Shown here one piece after another: positions 34,232 through 42,610 of a stretch of DNA of 64,000 nucleotides. The translations under genes were made by a program, and so were the position numbers. How positions within the stretch are numbered: position 1 is the stretch's first letter; the number at the start of each line of letters is the position of its first letter. Source of the DNA: Vibrio coralliilyticus ATCC BAA-450 (lineage in GTDB: Bacteria; Pseudomonadota; Gammaproteobacteria; Enterobacterales; Vibrionaceae); contig NZ_ACZN01000017.1 in the NCBI RefSeq assembly GCF_000176135.1, forward strand, positions 682,001 through 746,000. Reading direction: 5' to 3'. A model generated the notes under the pieces. It saw only the letters and a list, made by a program, of their open reading frames with translations, did not search any database and had not been told where the DNA came from.

Positions 34232-36217
34232 TTAATGATATCGAGTACCCGGAAAGCCTTGATGCAACCCTGTCGATATCACTTCATAGCGATCAGCGCT
34301 GAAGTTAGGAAACGGATCGAATACGGCTCTCGGTAAACGAGGAAGCTGGACTAAATATCCCTTCGGAGCGGCCAGAAAGCCAACGTCAATGCCGATTTTC
34401 TTTAGCTCTGTTTCAAGCTTCGATAAATAAAACCCTCCACCAACGTTACATGACTGCACCTTTAGTACACCAACCTGTCGAAGACCCAACTCGAAAAGCT
34501 TTCTTGCCAATCCTGTCGGTGTCAGTGATGTTTCAATACCACTTTGATTCATACAAACTGGGCCATAAGGATTACCGTGAGCAACCACATCCAAACGATG
34601 ATTGAACGTCAAAGATGACAGTTGATCGGATTGCGCGTGAGGGAACAAGTTATTGAGGTGGCGAGAGCTTACGTCACCGTCACTATACAAATTCCCTTGA
34701 GGGATACCATAGCGACTCTTAACGTTCTCTCCAAAATGTCGAAACAGTGACGCCGGCTCTCCTTTCCCAAGTAGTAGTACATGACGATATTCACCCGAGG
34801 AGACCCAATTGTTGAGGCTGGTAGCGGTTTGATTCAGCAACCACCCCGTGGCTCCGGCTCGGGTTACCTTATGCACGCCGAAAGAACCAGCTCCTTCAAA
34901 CAAAGCATACTCGTTACTTGAAGGGAAGCGTCGAACTCGTTGCCAAGCTCCTTGTATATTCGCGACAAAATCAGCGCCTTCTGCAGCCCCTTCACCTAAG
35001 TAGTAATGCAACCCTGGCTCCACTTGTTGCCCAATGAGTGTTGAGTCAACGACCTTACTCACCTGTAAAGCGCCACTTTGTGTCATCTGTTCGCCCAATA
35101 CCGCTGTTTCTTCTGTGGCAAGTTCAACAACTTCGCTCGTATAGACGGCATCAGCCACTCTCGCTCCATTAAACATCGTCCTTGAAAACAGTAGCCCTTG
35201 CGCGATTTCTCCCAACGCTAACTCGCCAACCACCTCAGGAGCAATTAGCGTCACTATCGTGATCGCAGCTAGCGAAGGAAAGCTCCAACGACTATGATGC
35301 GGTTGTTGTTTTATTTGACGAACATCGTTAACCAAAGCTTCGCCGACCATAGAGTAACCATATTTTGAGCCAGGTAGATTCTCAATATGTTGATACCAAT
35401 CCTGTAGGTTTTCCCTATTTGCCTCTCTTAGCGATGGCCAGCGGGCCAAAAGTGTCGTTTGCAACATAGCTCCAACTCGAGCATAGGGATGTGAACCATT
35501 TTGATACTGCGAAAAGTCGTCATAGACAGGCTTCCAGTCAGTTGCCGATTGCTTAAGTTCAGCCAATAACACCTCTTCTAAGCGATCTTTGAATGCTCCT
35601 CCTCCTGAGAAACCTGAAATCAAAAATTGACGTATTGAGTCTGCATAACGACTACCCGTTTGCTGTGCTAGCTTTTGGAGCAGTTGAGATTCTCCATACT
35701 TTTCTAAACTTATGTTCAACGCTATCGAGTATATGGCCAAACCAGGAAGATCATTTTGATAATAACGTTGCAGATACAGTGCTTCATCTTCCGCTGAAGG
35801 GGAAGCAAGCTCTAGCTCTCGTGACAAGTTGTCCAGAAAAGTCTGCTTCATATACTCTGCTGGAAACAGCTCATAATGAGGCAAATCGTGAGCCTGTGAC
35901 ATAACGAATAACGTAGCTGACTCATTAATGATGGCGACATCTAATGAAGAGAGACCTTCTGTACTAAAATTTTGGTTGGCAGATTCCTTCAGCCGCGTAA
36001 AAAACAAGTCTGGCATATAGGTAATGCCGTGCTTCTTTTTCACCACATTGAGCGCGTCGACTGCACTGAGTGAATGCTCCTGAGATTGCCAGTCCACCCA
36101 CTGACTGACCTTATCCCTCATCGCTTTATGATGTTCGTATTGATTGTACACAGAGGAAGTCGCGCTCGTGGGTAAACTTAGCCCAAGCGCTAAAATAGAC
36201 AACAGTATTTTTTTCAC
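34232..36217 (-). CDS. Secreted protein with C-terminal C80/CPD-like cysteine protease domain
   Basis: The protein has 661 residues, starting at GTG with a signal peptide (about 1-19, ending PTSAT). Residues 20-290 are helical and unrecognised. A hydrophobic segment near 305-330 (LAAITIVTLIAPEVVG) is followed by more helical sequence. The C-terminal ~190 residues resemble the clan-CD caspase fold of MARTX/RTX cysteine protease domains. A strand with YRHVLLLGKG leads to LDVVAHG (His547), a helix LTPTGLARKLFELGL, then VLKVQSCNVGGG (Cys590) and the family's long helix and strand (KLETELKKIGIDVGFLAAP). The His-Cys spacing of 43 residues fits the family. MARTX CPDs are activated by host inositol hexakisphosphate; whether this one is cannot be told. 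No toxin repeats or type I secretion signal were seen. Confidence 0.65.
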   Translation of the reverse strand: MKKILLSILALGLSLPTSATSSVYNQYEHHKAMRDKVSQWVDWQSQEHSLSAVDALNVVKKKHGITYMPDLFFTRLKESANQNFSTEGLSSLDVAIINESATLFVMSQAHDLPHYELFPAEYMKQTFLDNLSRELELASPSAEDEALYLQRYYQNDLPGLAIYSIALNISLEKYGESQLLQKLAQQTGSRYADSIRQFLISGFSGGGAFKDRLEEVLLAELKQSATDWKPVYDDFSQYQNGSHPYARVGAMLQTTLLARWPSLREANRENLQDWYQHIENLPGSKYGYSMVGEALVNDVRQIKQQPHHSRWSFPSLAAITIVTLIAPEVVGELALGEIAQGLLFSRTMFNGARVADAVYTSEVVELATEETAVLGEQMTQSGALQVSKVVDSTLIGQQVEPGLHYYLGEGAAEGADFVANIQGAWQRVRRFPSSNEYALFEGAGSFGVHKVTRAGATGWLLNQTATSLNNWVSSGEYRHVLLLGKGEPASLFRHFGENVKSRYGIPQGNLYSDGDVSSRHLNNLFPHAQSDQLSSLTFNHRLDVVAHGNPYGPVCMNQSGIETSLTPTGLARKLFELGLRQVGVLKVQSCNVGGGFYLSKLETELKKIGIDVGFLAAPKGYLVQLPRLPRAVFDPFPNFSADRYEVISTGLHQGFPGTRYH

Positions 36218-36245
36218 AATTTTATATTCTGTAGTGTATTGAAAA

Positions 36246-36272
36246 AGGGCACAATCTGATGAGTAGTGCCCT
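36246..36272 (-). terminator. Terminator between the 136-residue gene and the C80-like gene
   Basis: A 7-bp stem (AGGGCAC / GTGCCCT) with a 13-nt loop. On the minus strand it is followed by TTTTTC. The two genes are probably not fully co-transcribed, or the second is attenuated. Confidence 0.65.
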
Positions 36273-36311
36273 AAATGAGGTAAGAACTTCAGTTCGTCAT
36301 GAATCTAGGGA

Positions 36312-36722
36312 TTAGCGATTGAAGTCGACTGGATTTGCCACTTCTAAACGAGTTAGAACATGATCAGGAAGGTTATTAAAGAAGGCATTAAGGTCAAGCT
36401 CAAACGGGCTGTTTGCTCCCGAGCGGCACATGATTAAATCGTCACCCATTATGGCCAGTTTAGGTGTAACTCCATCCCATATCAGCTTAGCGGTAAGGTT
36501 TAAATCACTGATATTAATGCCACAGTCGTAAGTTCTAGACCTCAGAACCCCATCTTCAACTGTGTAGCCGCCTAACAGAGCGATCGGGTGCTGAGATTTC
36601 GGAAAGACAATAGGTGCATCTGGAACTGAAGAAGAAGCTTCAGGAAAGGTAATGGTTTCAGTAGCTGAAACGCAGGTTGCAGCAAGTAGGGCCACTAAGC
36701 CAATGACGTTGTTAGTTTTCAA
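36312..36722 (-). CDS. Small secreted hypothetical protein
   Basis: The 136-residue protein has a signal peptide (about 1-20, ending CVSA). The mature part is about 115 residues, beta-rich by composition, with two Cys (in RTYDCGINI and LIMCRSG) placed for one disulfide. I do not recognise the family. It is immediately upstream of, and on the same strand as, the C80-like protease gene. It could be a partner or inhibitor of the protease, but a terminator hairpin lies between them. It is probably periplasmic or released. Confidence 0.6.
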   Translation of the reverse strand: MKTNNVIGLVALLAATCVSATETITFPEASSSVPDAPIVFPKSQHPIALLGGYTVEDGVLRSRTYDCGINISDLNLTAKLIWDGVTPKLAIMGDDLIMCRSGANSPFELDLNAFFNNLPDHVLTRLEVANPVDFNR

Positions 36723-37173
36723 TTTTAATTCTCCAAATATTTATAGCGGGAACAATCCCAATGAGAATGTATATCACTAACAAACAGCCATTCAATCCGC
36801 ATAAAGCTACGATTACTGTAGGAAATAGCCGTTTTATCTTTTTATGCACTCAATGAATAAAAATAAATATAAAACAACATCTTAAATATACAAACTTCAT
36901 ATTAACCATCTCCTAGGCATACCTAAAAAAGCGTCACAAGACTAAGAACACTAAGAAGCCACCAAATTCAAGCCCCAAAAAAACAATTTTAATCAAATAG
37001 TTAAAGTAACAAATCCAACATTAAACAAGGGAGCAGCAATAGGTCAAAGCACCACATCTATGTATTAAAGTCAGCAAAAATTAAATGGTTGATATCTCAC
37101 ATCAAAAAAGGAAAATGTTTATACAATAGAGTCTTGATCAAGTTTTGTTCACCCAAAAACCCAAGGAATCGTT
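36723..37173. other. AT-rich intergenic region
   Basis: This 451-nt stretch lies between divergent genes. It is very AT-rich with A/T runs typical of H-NS-bound accessory DNA. No gene or RNA was recognised. Promoters for both flanking genes should lie here. Confidence 0.5.
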
Positions 37174-37524
37174 TTGATAGATACCGCAATCAACAAAGAG
37201 GGCTGTGAGATTCAATGGCCCGCTTTACTTAAGTTCGAAGGTGATAACGAACTCATTTTCCTCGCTTCACAAGATATGCTTTTTCGAGAATTAGAATCAC
37301 TGATACTCGACACCAACGATTTGGTCATCGATTCTGGAGGGAGGTGTTTCCAACTGGAATCAGACTCTGAAAAAATCGGGTTAAACATGATGCCAAAAAC
37401 ATACGACTTGACCGAAATAACCGAACTAATTCAGGCACATGAATTCAGCAAAGCTCAAGTTTGTATTATAAAGATTCAATTTGATTCCATTCACACCGCG
37501 ATCGATTCATTACGCGATCAATAA
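37174..37524 (+). CDS. DUF4144-like hypothetical protein
   Basis: The 116-residue protein starts at TTG (37174); AAGGA lies 6 nt upstream and no in-frame ATG or GTG is near. The N-terminal EIQWPALLKFEGDNELIFL resembles the DUF4144 family, small Vibrio-restricted cytoplasmic proteins of unknown function. The rest is alpha/beta with no catalytic motif. It is followed by a 90-nt gap and a methyltransferase gene on the same strand. The family assignment is from memory of its N-terminal pattern and is not certain. Confidence 0.6.
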   Translation: MIDTAINKEGCEIQWPALLKFEGDNELIFLASQDMLFRELESLILDTNDLVIDSGGRCFQLESDSEKIGLNMMPKTYDLTEITELIQAHEFSKAQVCIIKIQFDSIHTAIDSLRDQ

Positions 37525-37614
37525 AAGATCAACATTTGTTCACGCCGGACGTTCGCGCTTACAATACGCTTCTCTCCTATAGCGGATTCGCTGCTCACAC
37601 AAAAGGTCTCTATC

Positions 37615-38322
37615 ATGTCTGAAATGTACACCAAACACGCTAAACAGTACGATGCTGTCGTCAAGGACAACATTTACAACGCCTTGCTAGAACGCCCTTC
37701 AACCATGGCGCTTCTCGATGACCTTTCAGGTGCTGATGTCGTTGACATGGGCTGCGGTTCAGGCGTGTATGCTGAGTGGTTTATCAGCCAATCGGTGAAG
37801 CAACTAACTTGTGTTGATGCGTCTAGCGATATGATCGATCTTGTTCAGGCCAAACTGGGCGATCAAGTCAGCGCTTACGTACAGGATATTGCGAAAGGCC
37901 TTCCTCAAGAGTCAAACAGTAGCGCCGATGTCATCGTCTGCCCTCTAGTGTTGCACTATATCGAAGATCTCACATCAGTCTTCGCGGATATGTATCGAGT
38001 CCTTAAACCCGGCGGCTACATCGTATTTTCAACCCATCACCCTTTTGCAGATTTTGAATGTTCAATCTCGGGCAATTACTTTGAACGCGAATACATCGAA
38101 GAAGAGTGGAACACGGTCGGTACGCCGGTCAAAGTGAGCTTCTATCGACGCTCTCTGATGGAAATAAGTGAGGCAATTAGTGCGTCTGGGTTAAAGATAT
38201 CTCGTATTACCGAAGGTAACGTGGATGAAAAAGTGAAATCCGTTTGTGAAGCTACTTATCAGCGTTTGAAGAACAACCCTAATTTCATTTTCTTCCGTTG
38301 TGAAAAGCCAAGCGCAGACTAA
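37615..38322 (+). CDS. Class I SAM-dependent methyltransferase
   Basis: The 235-residue protein has the SAM-binding glycine motif VVDMGCGSGVY, an acidic loop (LTCVDASSDMIDLVQ) and motif IV-like VIVCPLVLHYIEDL. A post-motif LKPGGYIVFSTHHPFADFE is common in the Methyltransf_11 group. The substrate cannot be told; the position next to small accessory enzymes gives no clue. It starts at ATG with AAAGG upstream and leads into fosA 25 nt later, so the two may be co-transcribed. Confidence 0.88.
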   Translation: MSEMYTKHAKQYDAVVKDNIYNALLERPSTMALLDDLSGADVVDMGCGSGVYAEWFISQSVKQLTCVDASSDMIDLVQAKLGDQVSAYVQDIAKGLPQESNSSADVIVCPLVLHYIEDLTSVFADMYRVLKPGGYIVFSTHHPFADFECSISGNYFEREYIEEEWNTVGTPVKVSFYRRSLMEISEAISASGLKISRITEGNVDEKVKSVCEATYQRLKNNPNFIFFRCEKPSAD

Positions 38323-38347
38323 TCAAACAAAACCTGTTGGATAAACG

Positions 38348-38752
38348 ATGATAACCGGACTCAACCACATCACTCTCGCTGTAAGTAACGTAGAACGTTC
38401 GTTGGACTTCTATACTCGTGTTCTTGGCTTCGAGGGAGAGGTCAAATGGGAGAAAGGTGCTTACCTCTCGATAGGGGAATTGTGGTTGTGCCTATCTCTA
38501 GACTCACCTTGCCCTAAAACCGATTACAGTCATATTGCATTTAATGTCGCTGAGGAAGACTTTACTACATTATGTGAACACCTAGAAAAGCACAAAGCTG
38601 AGCAATGGAAAAGTAACCAAAGTGAAGGTTCCTCTGTGTATATTCTCGATCCCGATAGGCATAAACTAGAGATTCACTGTGGAAGTTTGGAAAGTCGCTT
38701 ACAAAGCTTAAAATCAAAACCTTACCATGGTTTAAAGTGGTTGAAACCCTAG
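38348..38752 (+). CDS. FosA family fosfomycin-inactivating glutathione transferase
   Basis: The 134-residue glyoxalase-fold protein has the metal ligands of FosA: His7, His62 and Glu108. Thr9 matches the catalytic residue that activates fosfomycin's phosphonate. W46 and C48 (in WLCLSL), K88, S92, S96, Y98 and R117 match other active-site positions of Pseudomonas FosA with a two-residue offset. Such enzymes open the fosfomycin epoxide with glutathione, Mn2+ and K+. Chromosomal copies in marine bacteria may have lower activity. It lies between the methyltransferase and the GDCCVxC gene. Confidence 0.87.
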   Translation: MITGLNHITLAVSNVERSLDFYTRVLGFEGEVKWEKGAYLSIGELWLCLSLDSPCPKTDYSHIAFNVAEEDFTTLCEHLEKHKAEQWKSNQSEGSSVYILDPDRHKLEIHCGSLESRLQSLKSKPYHGLKWLKP

Positions 38753-38802
38753 TCTGATATTCGCACCTATGCTTAAATAGTGCACATGGTGGAGATGCAA
38801 CT

Positions 38803-39012
38803 ATGGAAGTAGTAACAGTATCCAAACTGACTTGCCCTAAATGCGGTTTTTCGAGTCTAGAATCTATGCCAGATAACGCCTGCGTTTACTTCTATGAATG
38901 TAAAAGCTGTGGCGAACTACTTAAGCCACTGGCAGGAGACTGCTGTGTATTTTGCTCTTATGGCACGATTCCCTGCCCACCCATTCAGATTTCAGGAAAA
39001 TGCTGCCAGTAG
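38803..39012 (+). CDS. GDCCVxC-motif Cys-rich small protein
   Basis: The 69-residue protein starts with a TGGAGA ribosome site. It has a zinc-ribbon-like CPKCGFSS ... YECKSCGELLKP, then the family motif GDCCVFCSYGTIPCPPIQ. In some relatives a Cys of this motif is selenocysteine. Here all are Cys, with no in-frame UGA. It has ten Cys in all. Function is unknown; a metal or thiol redox role is likely from composition only. Confidence 0.8.
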   Translation: MEVVTVSKLTCPKCGFSSLESMPDNACVYFYECKSCGELLKPLAGDCCVFCSYGTIPCPPIQISGKCCQ

Positions 39013-39050
39013 CCTAGCGGCAAGCCATTAAAGGAAAGGCATAACTAAAG

Positions 39051-39815
39051 ATGGAACAAACACTTATCATTGGTTTGGCTCAGGCTCCAGCCAAGCGAGG
39101 AGACATTGAAGCCAATTTGCACACTCACCTTATGTATGTGGAGCAATCTTCTCAACTTGGTGCAAATCTCGTCGTGTTTCCCGAACTGTCTTTAACAGGG
39201 TACGAGCTGGATCTAGCCGACGAACTTGCCTTTGATCTATCAACTCCTGCGATTAATACACTTTCGTCCGCAGCTACTGCGCATAATATTACGGTCATTG
39301 CGGGCTGTCCGCTTGCAGTGCCAGACTCAAAACCATATATTGCCGCGGTTATTTGCTTTCCAAACGGAGAGATCGAGTTCTACTCCAAACAGTATCTGCA
39401 TGACGGTGAAGGCGCGTATTGCGCTGCAGGAAAAAACAATTACGTGCTCAACATTAATAATAAGTGTATTGCGCTTGCCGTATGTGCAGATTTTACTGAA
39501 CCTGAGCACGCCCAAGGCGCAGCCGACAACAAAGCCGACCTTTATCTTGTTAGTGCTCTGATCTCACCAACTGGTTTCACCCCTGATGCTAATATTTTGT
39601 CTGGCATTGCTCGTAACCATGCGTTCCCAGTCCTCCTTTGCAATCACATATCGAAAACAGGTGGATGGGATACTTGCGGCAAGAACAGTGTTTGGAATGC
39701 TCAAGGGGAATTAGCAGGTACATCCGACAATGCTCAACAAGGCTTGCTTATTTGTACAATGAGTAAAAACCACCTTTCAGCACAGTTTCACTCTCTTCAG
39801 GAAAGCGGCTATTAG
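39051..39815 (+). CDS. Carbon-nitrogen hydrolase (nitrilase superfamily)
   Basis: The 254-residue protein has the complete catalytic triad of the superfamily: Glu45 in FPELSLTGY, Lys113 in YSKQYLH and Cys145 in AVCADF. The family's typical C-terminal part is RNHAFPVLLCNH and GKNSVWNAQGELAG. It probably hydrolyses an amide of a small metabolite; the exact branch cannot be set by eye. It has AAAGGAAAGG upstream and sits in the same-strand run of small enzyme genes. Confidence 0.88.
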   Translation: MEQTLIIGLAQAPAKRGDIEANLHTHLMYVEQSSQLGANLVVFPELSLTGYELDLADELAFDLSTPAINTLSSAATAHNITVIAGCPLAVPDSKPYIAAVICFPNGEIEFYSKQYLHDGEGAYCAAGKNNYVLNINNKCIALAVCADFTEPEHAQGAADNKADLYLVSALISPTGFTPDANILSGIARNHAFPVLLCNHISKTGGWDTCGKNSVWNAQGELAGTSDNAQQGLLICTMSKNHLSAQFHSLQESGY

Positions 39816-39909
39816 GCGCCAATTTTGACAAAGCGGTAACTTATTGATAGTTATTGACTTAAAACATTTTTACGTCCAACATCATCTGCTTAGCAAGGAG
39901 GCTAAATTG

Positions 39910-40341
39910 GTGACCATCCGCCCAATGACAATCGAAGATTACGACGCCGTAATCCGGTTGTGGCTTCAGACTGAAGGCATGTCCGTAAGAGATGCCGATT
40001 CTCGTGAGAACATTGCGCTCTACCTCGACAGAAACCCCAATTTAAGCTTCGTAGCAATCAGTGAAGGTAATATTATCGGCGCCGTCTTAGTTGGAACCGA
40101 TGGCAGGAGGGGCTATCTGCAACACCTAGCAGTCTTGCCTCAGTTTCGTGGTCAGAGAATTGGCTATCAGTTAATAAGCCAATCCATTAACGCACTAGCC
40201 AAGATTGGTATTCCTAAAACTCACCTGTTTGTCTACGACGACAACCTCAATGCCCAAAAATTCTATGAGAAACTGGGGTGGTTCCCTAGAGATAACATCA
40301 GGATGTATTCGTATAATTCTTCTAGTAATTCCAACGTCTGA
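39910..40341 (+). CDS. GNAT family N-acetyltransferase
   Basis: The start is placed at GTG 39910, 8 nt after a strong AAGGAGG. A longer frame from 39844 has no ribosome site and would add a non-conserved N-terminus. The ~143-residue product begins with TIRPMTIEDYDAV. The acetyl-CoA-binding motif A is YLQHLAVLPQFRGQRIGYQL, and the C-terminal motif is NLNAQKFYEKLGWF. The substrate is unknown. Confidence 0.87.
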   Translation: MTIRPMTIEDYDAVIRLWLQTEGMSVRDADSRENIALYLDRNPNLSFVAISEGNIIGAVLVGTDGRRGYLQHLAVLPQFRGQRIGYQLISQSINALAKIGIPKTHLFVYDDNLNAQKFYEKLGWFPRDNIRMYSYNSSSNSNV

Positions 40342-40413
40342 ATAATCCGCTAGTCGAAAACCTTAGACTAGAACAAAGGCAGTTAACCCATGCCAACTGC
40401 CTCAAAACATGCT

Positions 40414-41226
40414 CTAGCTGAAAAGCCTGCCATAACGTTCAATCTTGGCATCTGAGCCAATTGAACGTAATGCGTCCCACAAAATTAGCTGATTCCCAGT
40501 GATAATGGTAACACCTAATGTTTCTTCAACCGCTTTAATAATGCCAACAGATCTTTGTCCGTTACCACCGACAAAAACAGTGTCAGCACCTGAGTCTAAA
40601 ACAACGTCTTTTATCCAAGTGTAAAGTGCTTGAGGCGTAACATACTTTTGCCCACTTTGAATACCACAAGAACTATGATGAACGACATTGAATCCCGCTT
40701 TTTCAAAGTAACTCGCGCCTTGTGCGCTTAGGTCATAGTCAAACCACGCAGGGTTCACTACCGCTAGCTTTTGAGTTCCCAGTTTCTTAAGTGCACGCTC
40801 CGCAGAAAGACAAGTTGAAACAATCGGTATCTCTCTTGCTACTGGTTTAAGGCGTTCAATCAGCGCTCTTTCTCCATCCGGTCCATGTTTATAAGCTGAA
40901 CTGGTAAAGGCTAAACCCACACAATCAATTGGTGACTGACAAACTGCCTCTACAGCCTCATCCAGATAAGGTGCCTGCACAAAAGATTCCACAGGAGCAT
41001 GAGGAATTTTGTCATCCATCTCACCACCCGCTCTCATCGCTGAAAAAAAGATACGACTGCCGTGAACCGTTGCATGATCTCCTGCCATGGCGCCAATTTC
41101 GGCTTCTGGGCCAACATCAGCATGCGGTACCACAACACCAATTCGAGCCGTTCTGTTCCAGCCATCTGGCTCGAATAAATGTTCAATTGATTGTGTGTTC
41201 TGAACTTCCAGTTCCAGCTTACTCAT
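40414..41226 (-). CDS. Maleate isomerase/Asp-Glu racemase-fold protein lacking the usual Cys pair
   Basis: The 270-residue protein matches the arylmalonate decarboxylase/maleate isomerase group in its opening (ARIGVVVPHADVGPEAE) and overall pattern. That group normally uses two Cys, one in each half. Here the first site reads LAFTSSAY (Phe107 where Cys is expected) and the second VFVGGNGQRS (Gly in place of Cys), so the classical two-Cys chemistry looks lost. The first base of its ATG overlaps the deaminase stop. It is the last gene of the biosynthetic operon. It may be a decarboxylase, hydrolase or non-catalytic binding protein. Confidence 0.75.
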   Translation of the reverse strand: MSKLELEVQNTQSIEHLFEPDGWNRTARIGVVVPHADVGPEAEIGAMAGDHATVHGSRIFFSAMRAGGEMDDKIPHAPVESFVQAPYLDEAVEAVCQSPIDCVGLAFTSSAYKHGPDGERALIERLKPVAREIPIVSTCLSAERALKKLGTQKLAVVNPAWFDYDLSAQGASYFEKAGFNVVHHSSCGIQSGQKYVTPQALYTWIKDVVLDSGADTVFVGGNGQRSVGIIKAVEETLGVTIITGNQLILWDALRSIGSDAKIERYGRLFS

Positions 41227-41705
41227 TAAAATTTCCTTTTACTTTGCAATAGCTTGAATGGTTCAAGCGCATTTTCCGTTGATTGTTTACGAACCAGCAT
41301 TCCCCAGTTTTCGGGGAACCCTGCCAATGCCGAGTATGAGTTGCGATAATCAAAACCATGACGTGCGGCTTCATCTCTATCAGCGACATAAACCACCTCA
41401 CTAATACCAGCGAATAGTGCATTCAAGTAGCACATGGCACATGGTTCACCTGAGGCGAGCAGCGTTAAACCTCTGAGATGAGAAGACTTGGTATTTCGGC
41501 ATGCATCACGAATCGCTTCCACCTCTGCATGCGCTGTAGGATCATGGTTTTCCAGTACTCTATTAACCCCTTTGCCAAGCACCTCTCCTTTTGAATTAAC
41601 AACATAAGCCGTGAAAGGGATGCCGCCCTGATGCACATGATCGACTGAGTAATTCACCAGACCATCTAAAAGCGTATCCATATTTTCGATCTTGCTCTTA
41701 CACAT
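41226..41705 (-). CDS. Zinc-dependent nucleoside/guanine deaminase-like protein
   Basis: The ATG at 41705 has GCGAGGTG upstream; a longer frame begins 54 nt earlier without support. The 159-residue product has the cytidine-deaminase-fold zinc site: H59-A-E61 and PCAMC with Cys89 and Cys92. The overall pattern is closest to guanine-deaminase/tRNA-adenosine-deaminase-like enzymes. It probably removes ammonia from an amino-heterocycle, which fits tailoring of a nitrogen-rich product in this operon (inference). Confidence 0.83.
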   Translation of the reverse strand: MCKSKIENMDTLLDGLVNYSVDHVHQGGIPFTAYVVNSKGEVLGKGVNRVLENHDPTAHAEVEAIRDACRNTKSSHLRGLTLLASGEPCAMCYLNALFAGISEVVYVADRDEAARHGFDYRNSYSALAGFPENWGMLVRKQSTENALEPFKLLQSKRKF

Positions 41706-41774
41706 ATTCACCTCGCATAGAATTAAAATCTGGGTGTAAGTGGGTATTTTCAGCACCACTTACACCTCAATCGA

Positions 41775-42170
41775 TCATTGGTTTGAAGCTAATACTTGGT
41801 CAGAAGATTGAAGCTTTTCACTACTCGCCAACTTGAGCCATATAACACCAGCGATAATGACACTTAGCCAAAATGCTTGATACAGAGTCAGCGTTTGGTC
41901 AAAGACAATAGCGCCAAATACCGCAGCACCAATTGCCCCGATACCAGCCCAAACCGCATAACCAATACCAACATCGATTTCTTTAAGGGCCACACTGAGT
42001 GCATAAAGTGTCAGCAAAAAGAAAATGACGGCGGATACAGACCATTTTAAAACGGTGAATGCTTCACTTCCCGCCACACTCAATGCATAGCCGATTTCAA
42101 ATACGCCTGCCAGCAGCAGCATTATCCAAGCCTGTTTTGTACTTGCTTTGTTCTGTTTAGTTGTTGCCAT
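41775..42170 (-). CDS. SMR family transporter, first of a pair
   Basis: The 131-residue protein has four predicted membrane helices. The essential Glu (Glu25 in AGVFEIGYAL) lies in helix 1, with a basic extension before it and a soluble C-terminal tail of about 25 residues. SMR proteins exchange protons for cationic drugs, guanidinium or polyamines. The gene directly follows another SMR gene in the operon. Paired SMR genes often encode heterodimers of opposite topology, and the longer tail here fits that pattern. Confidence 0.85.
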   Translation of the reverse strand: MATTKQNKASTKQAWIMLLLAGVFEIGYALSVAGSEAFTVLKWSVSAVIFFLLTLYALSVALKEIDVGIGYAVWAGIGAIGAAVFGAIVFDQTLTLYQAFWLSVIIAGVIWLKLASSEKLQSSDQVLASNQ

Positions 42171-42219
42171 GTTATTAACCTCTTATTTTTTAATAATTTT
42201 TATGATTTATCGACGTAGT

Positions 42220-42543
42220 TTATGCAGCGCCACTCATTCTCAGACCAATCACTCCACCAATAACCAGAACAATGCCTGACAGCTTTTGTAAGCTCAGACG
42301 TTCACCAAAGAACAAAGCGCCTAAGATGACAATTCCGACACCAGCTGCAGAAGTCCAAATTGAATACCCCACCCCGACATCAAAACTGAGTAGAGCGAGG
42401 CTTAGGAAGAAAGTAGCTATCGCACCACTAATCAATGTCGCTGCGGTCCACTTTGGGTTAGTGAAGCCATTCGCATTGCCAGCAGAGATAGCCACTGCGA
42501 TTTCAAATAGCACTGCCGTGCCGAGGTAAAGCCAACTGATCAT
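42220..42543 (-). CDS. SMR family transporter, second of a pair
   Basis: This 107-residue four-helix SMR protein is of the normal length. Glu14 in LFEIAVAIS is the proton/substrate site. Gly-rich helix-3 and helix-4 packing is present (SIWTSAAGVGIVILGALFFGE). It probably forms a dimer with the product of the adjacent SMR gene and exports a cationic compound made by the enzymes upstream in the operon (inference). Confidence 0.87.
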   Translation of the reverse strand: MISWLYLGTAVLFEIAVAISAGNANGFTNPKWTAATLISGAIATFFLSLALLSFDVGVGYSIWTSAAGVGIVILGALFFGERLSLQKLSGIVLVIGGVIGLRMSGAA

Positions 42544-42610
42544 ATTAATATCTCCTAGTGTTTATGATTGTTGTGACTCAGTTTCCCTAAGCCACACTTT
42601 TAATGCCTTT

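Noticed and set aside
38803..39012. Selenocysteine in the GDCCVxC protein
   Set aside because: All motif positions are ordinary Cys codons and no in-frame TGA precedes the stop.
37174..40341. Run of small same-strand accessory genes as a superintegron cassette array
   Set aside because: Gaps of 25-90 nt contain no attC-like inverted repeat or GTTRRRY site, and several genes are closely coupled.
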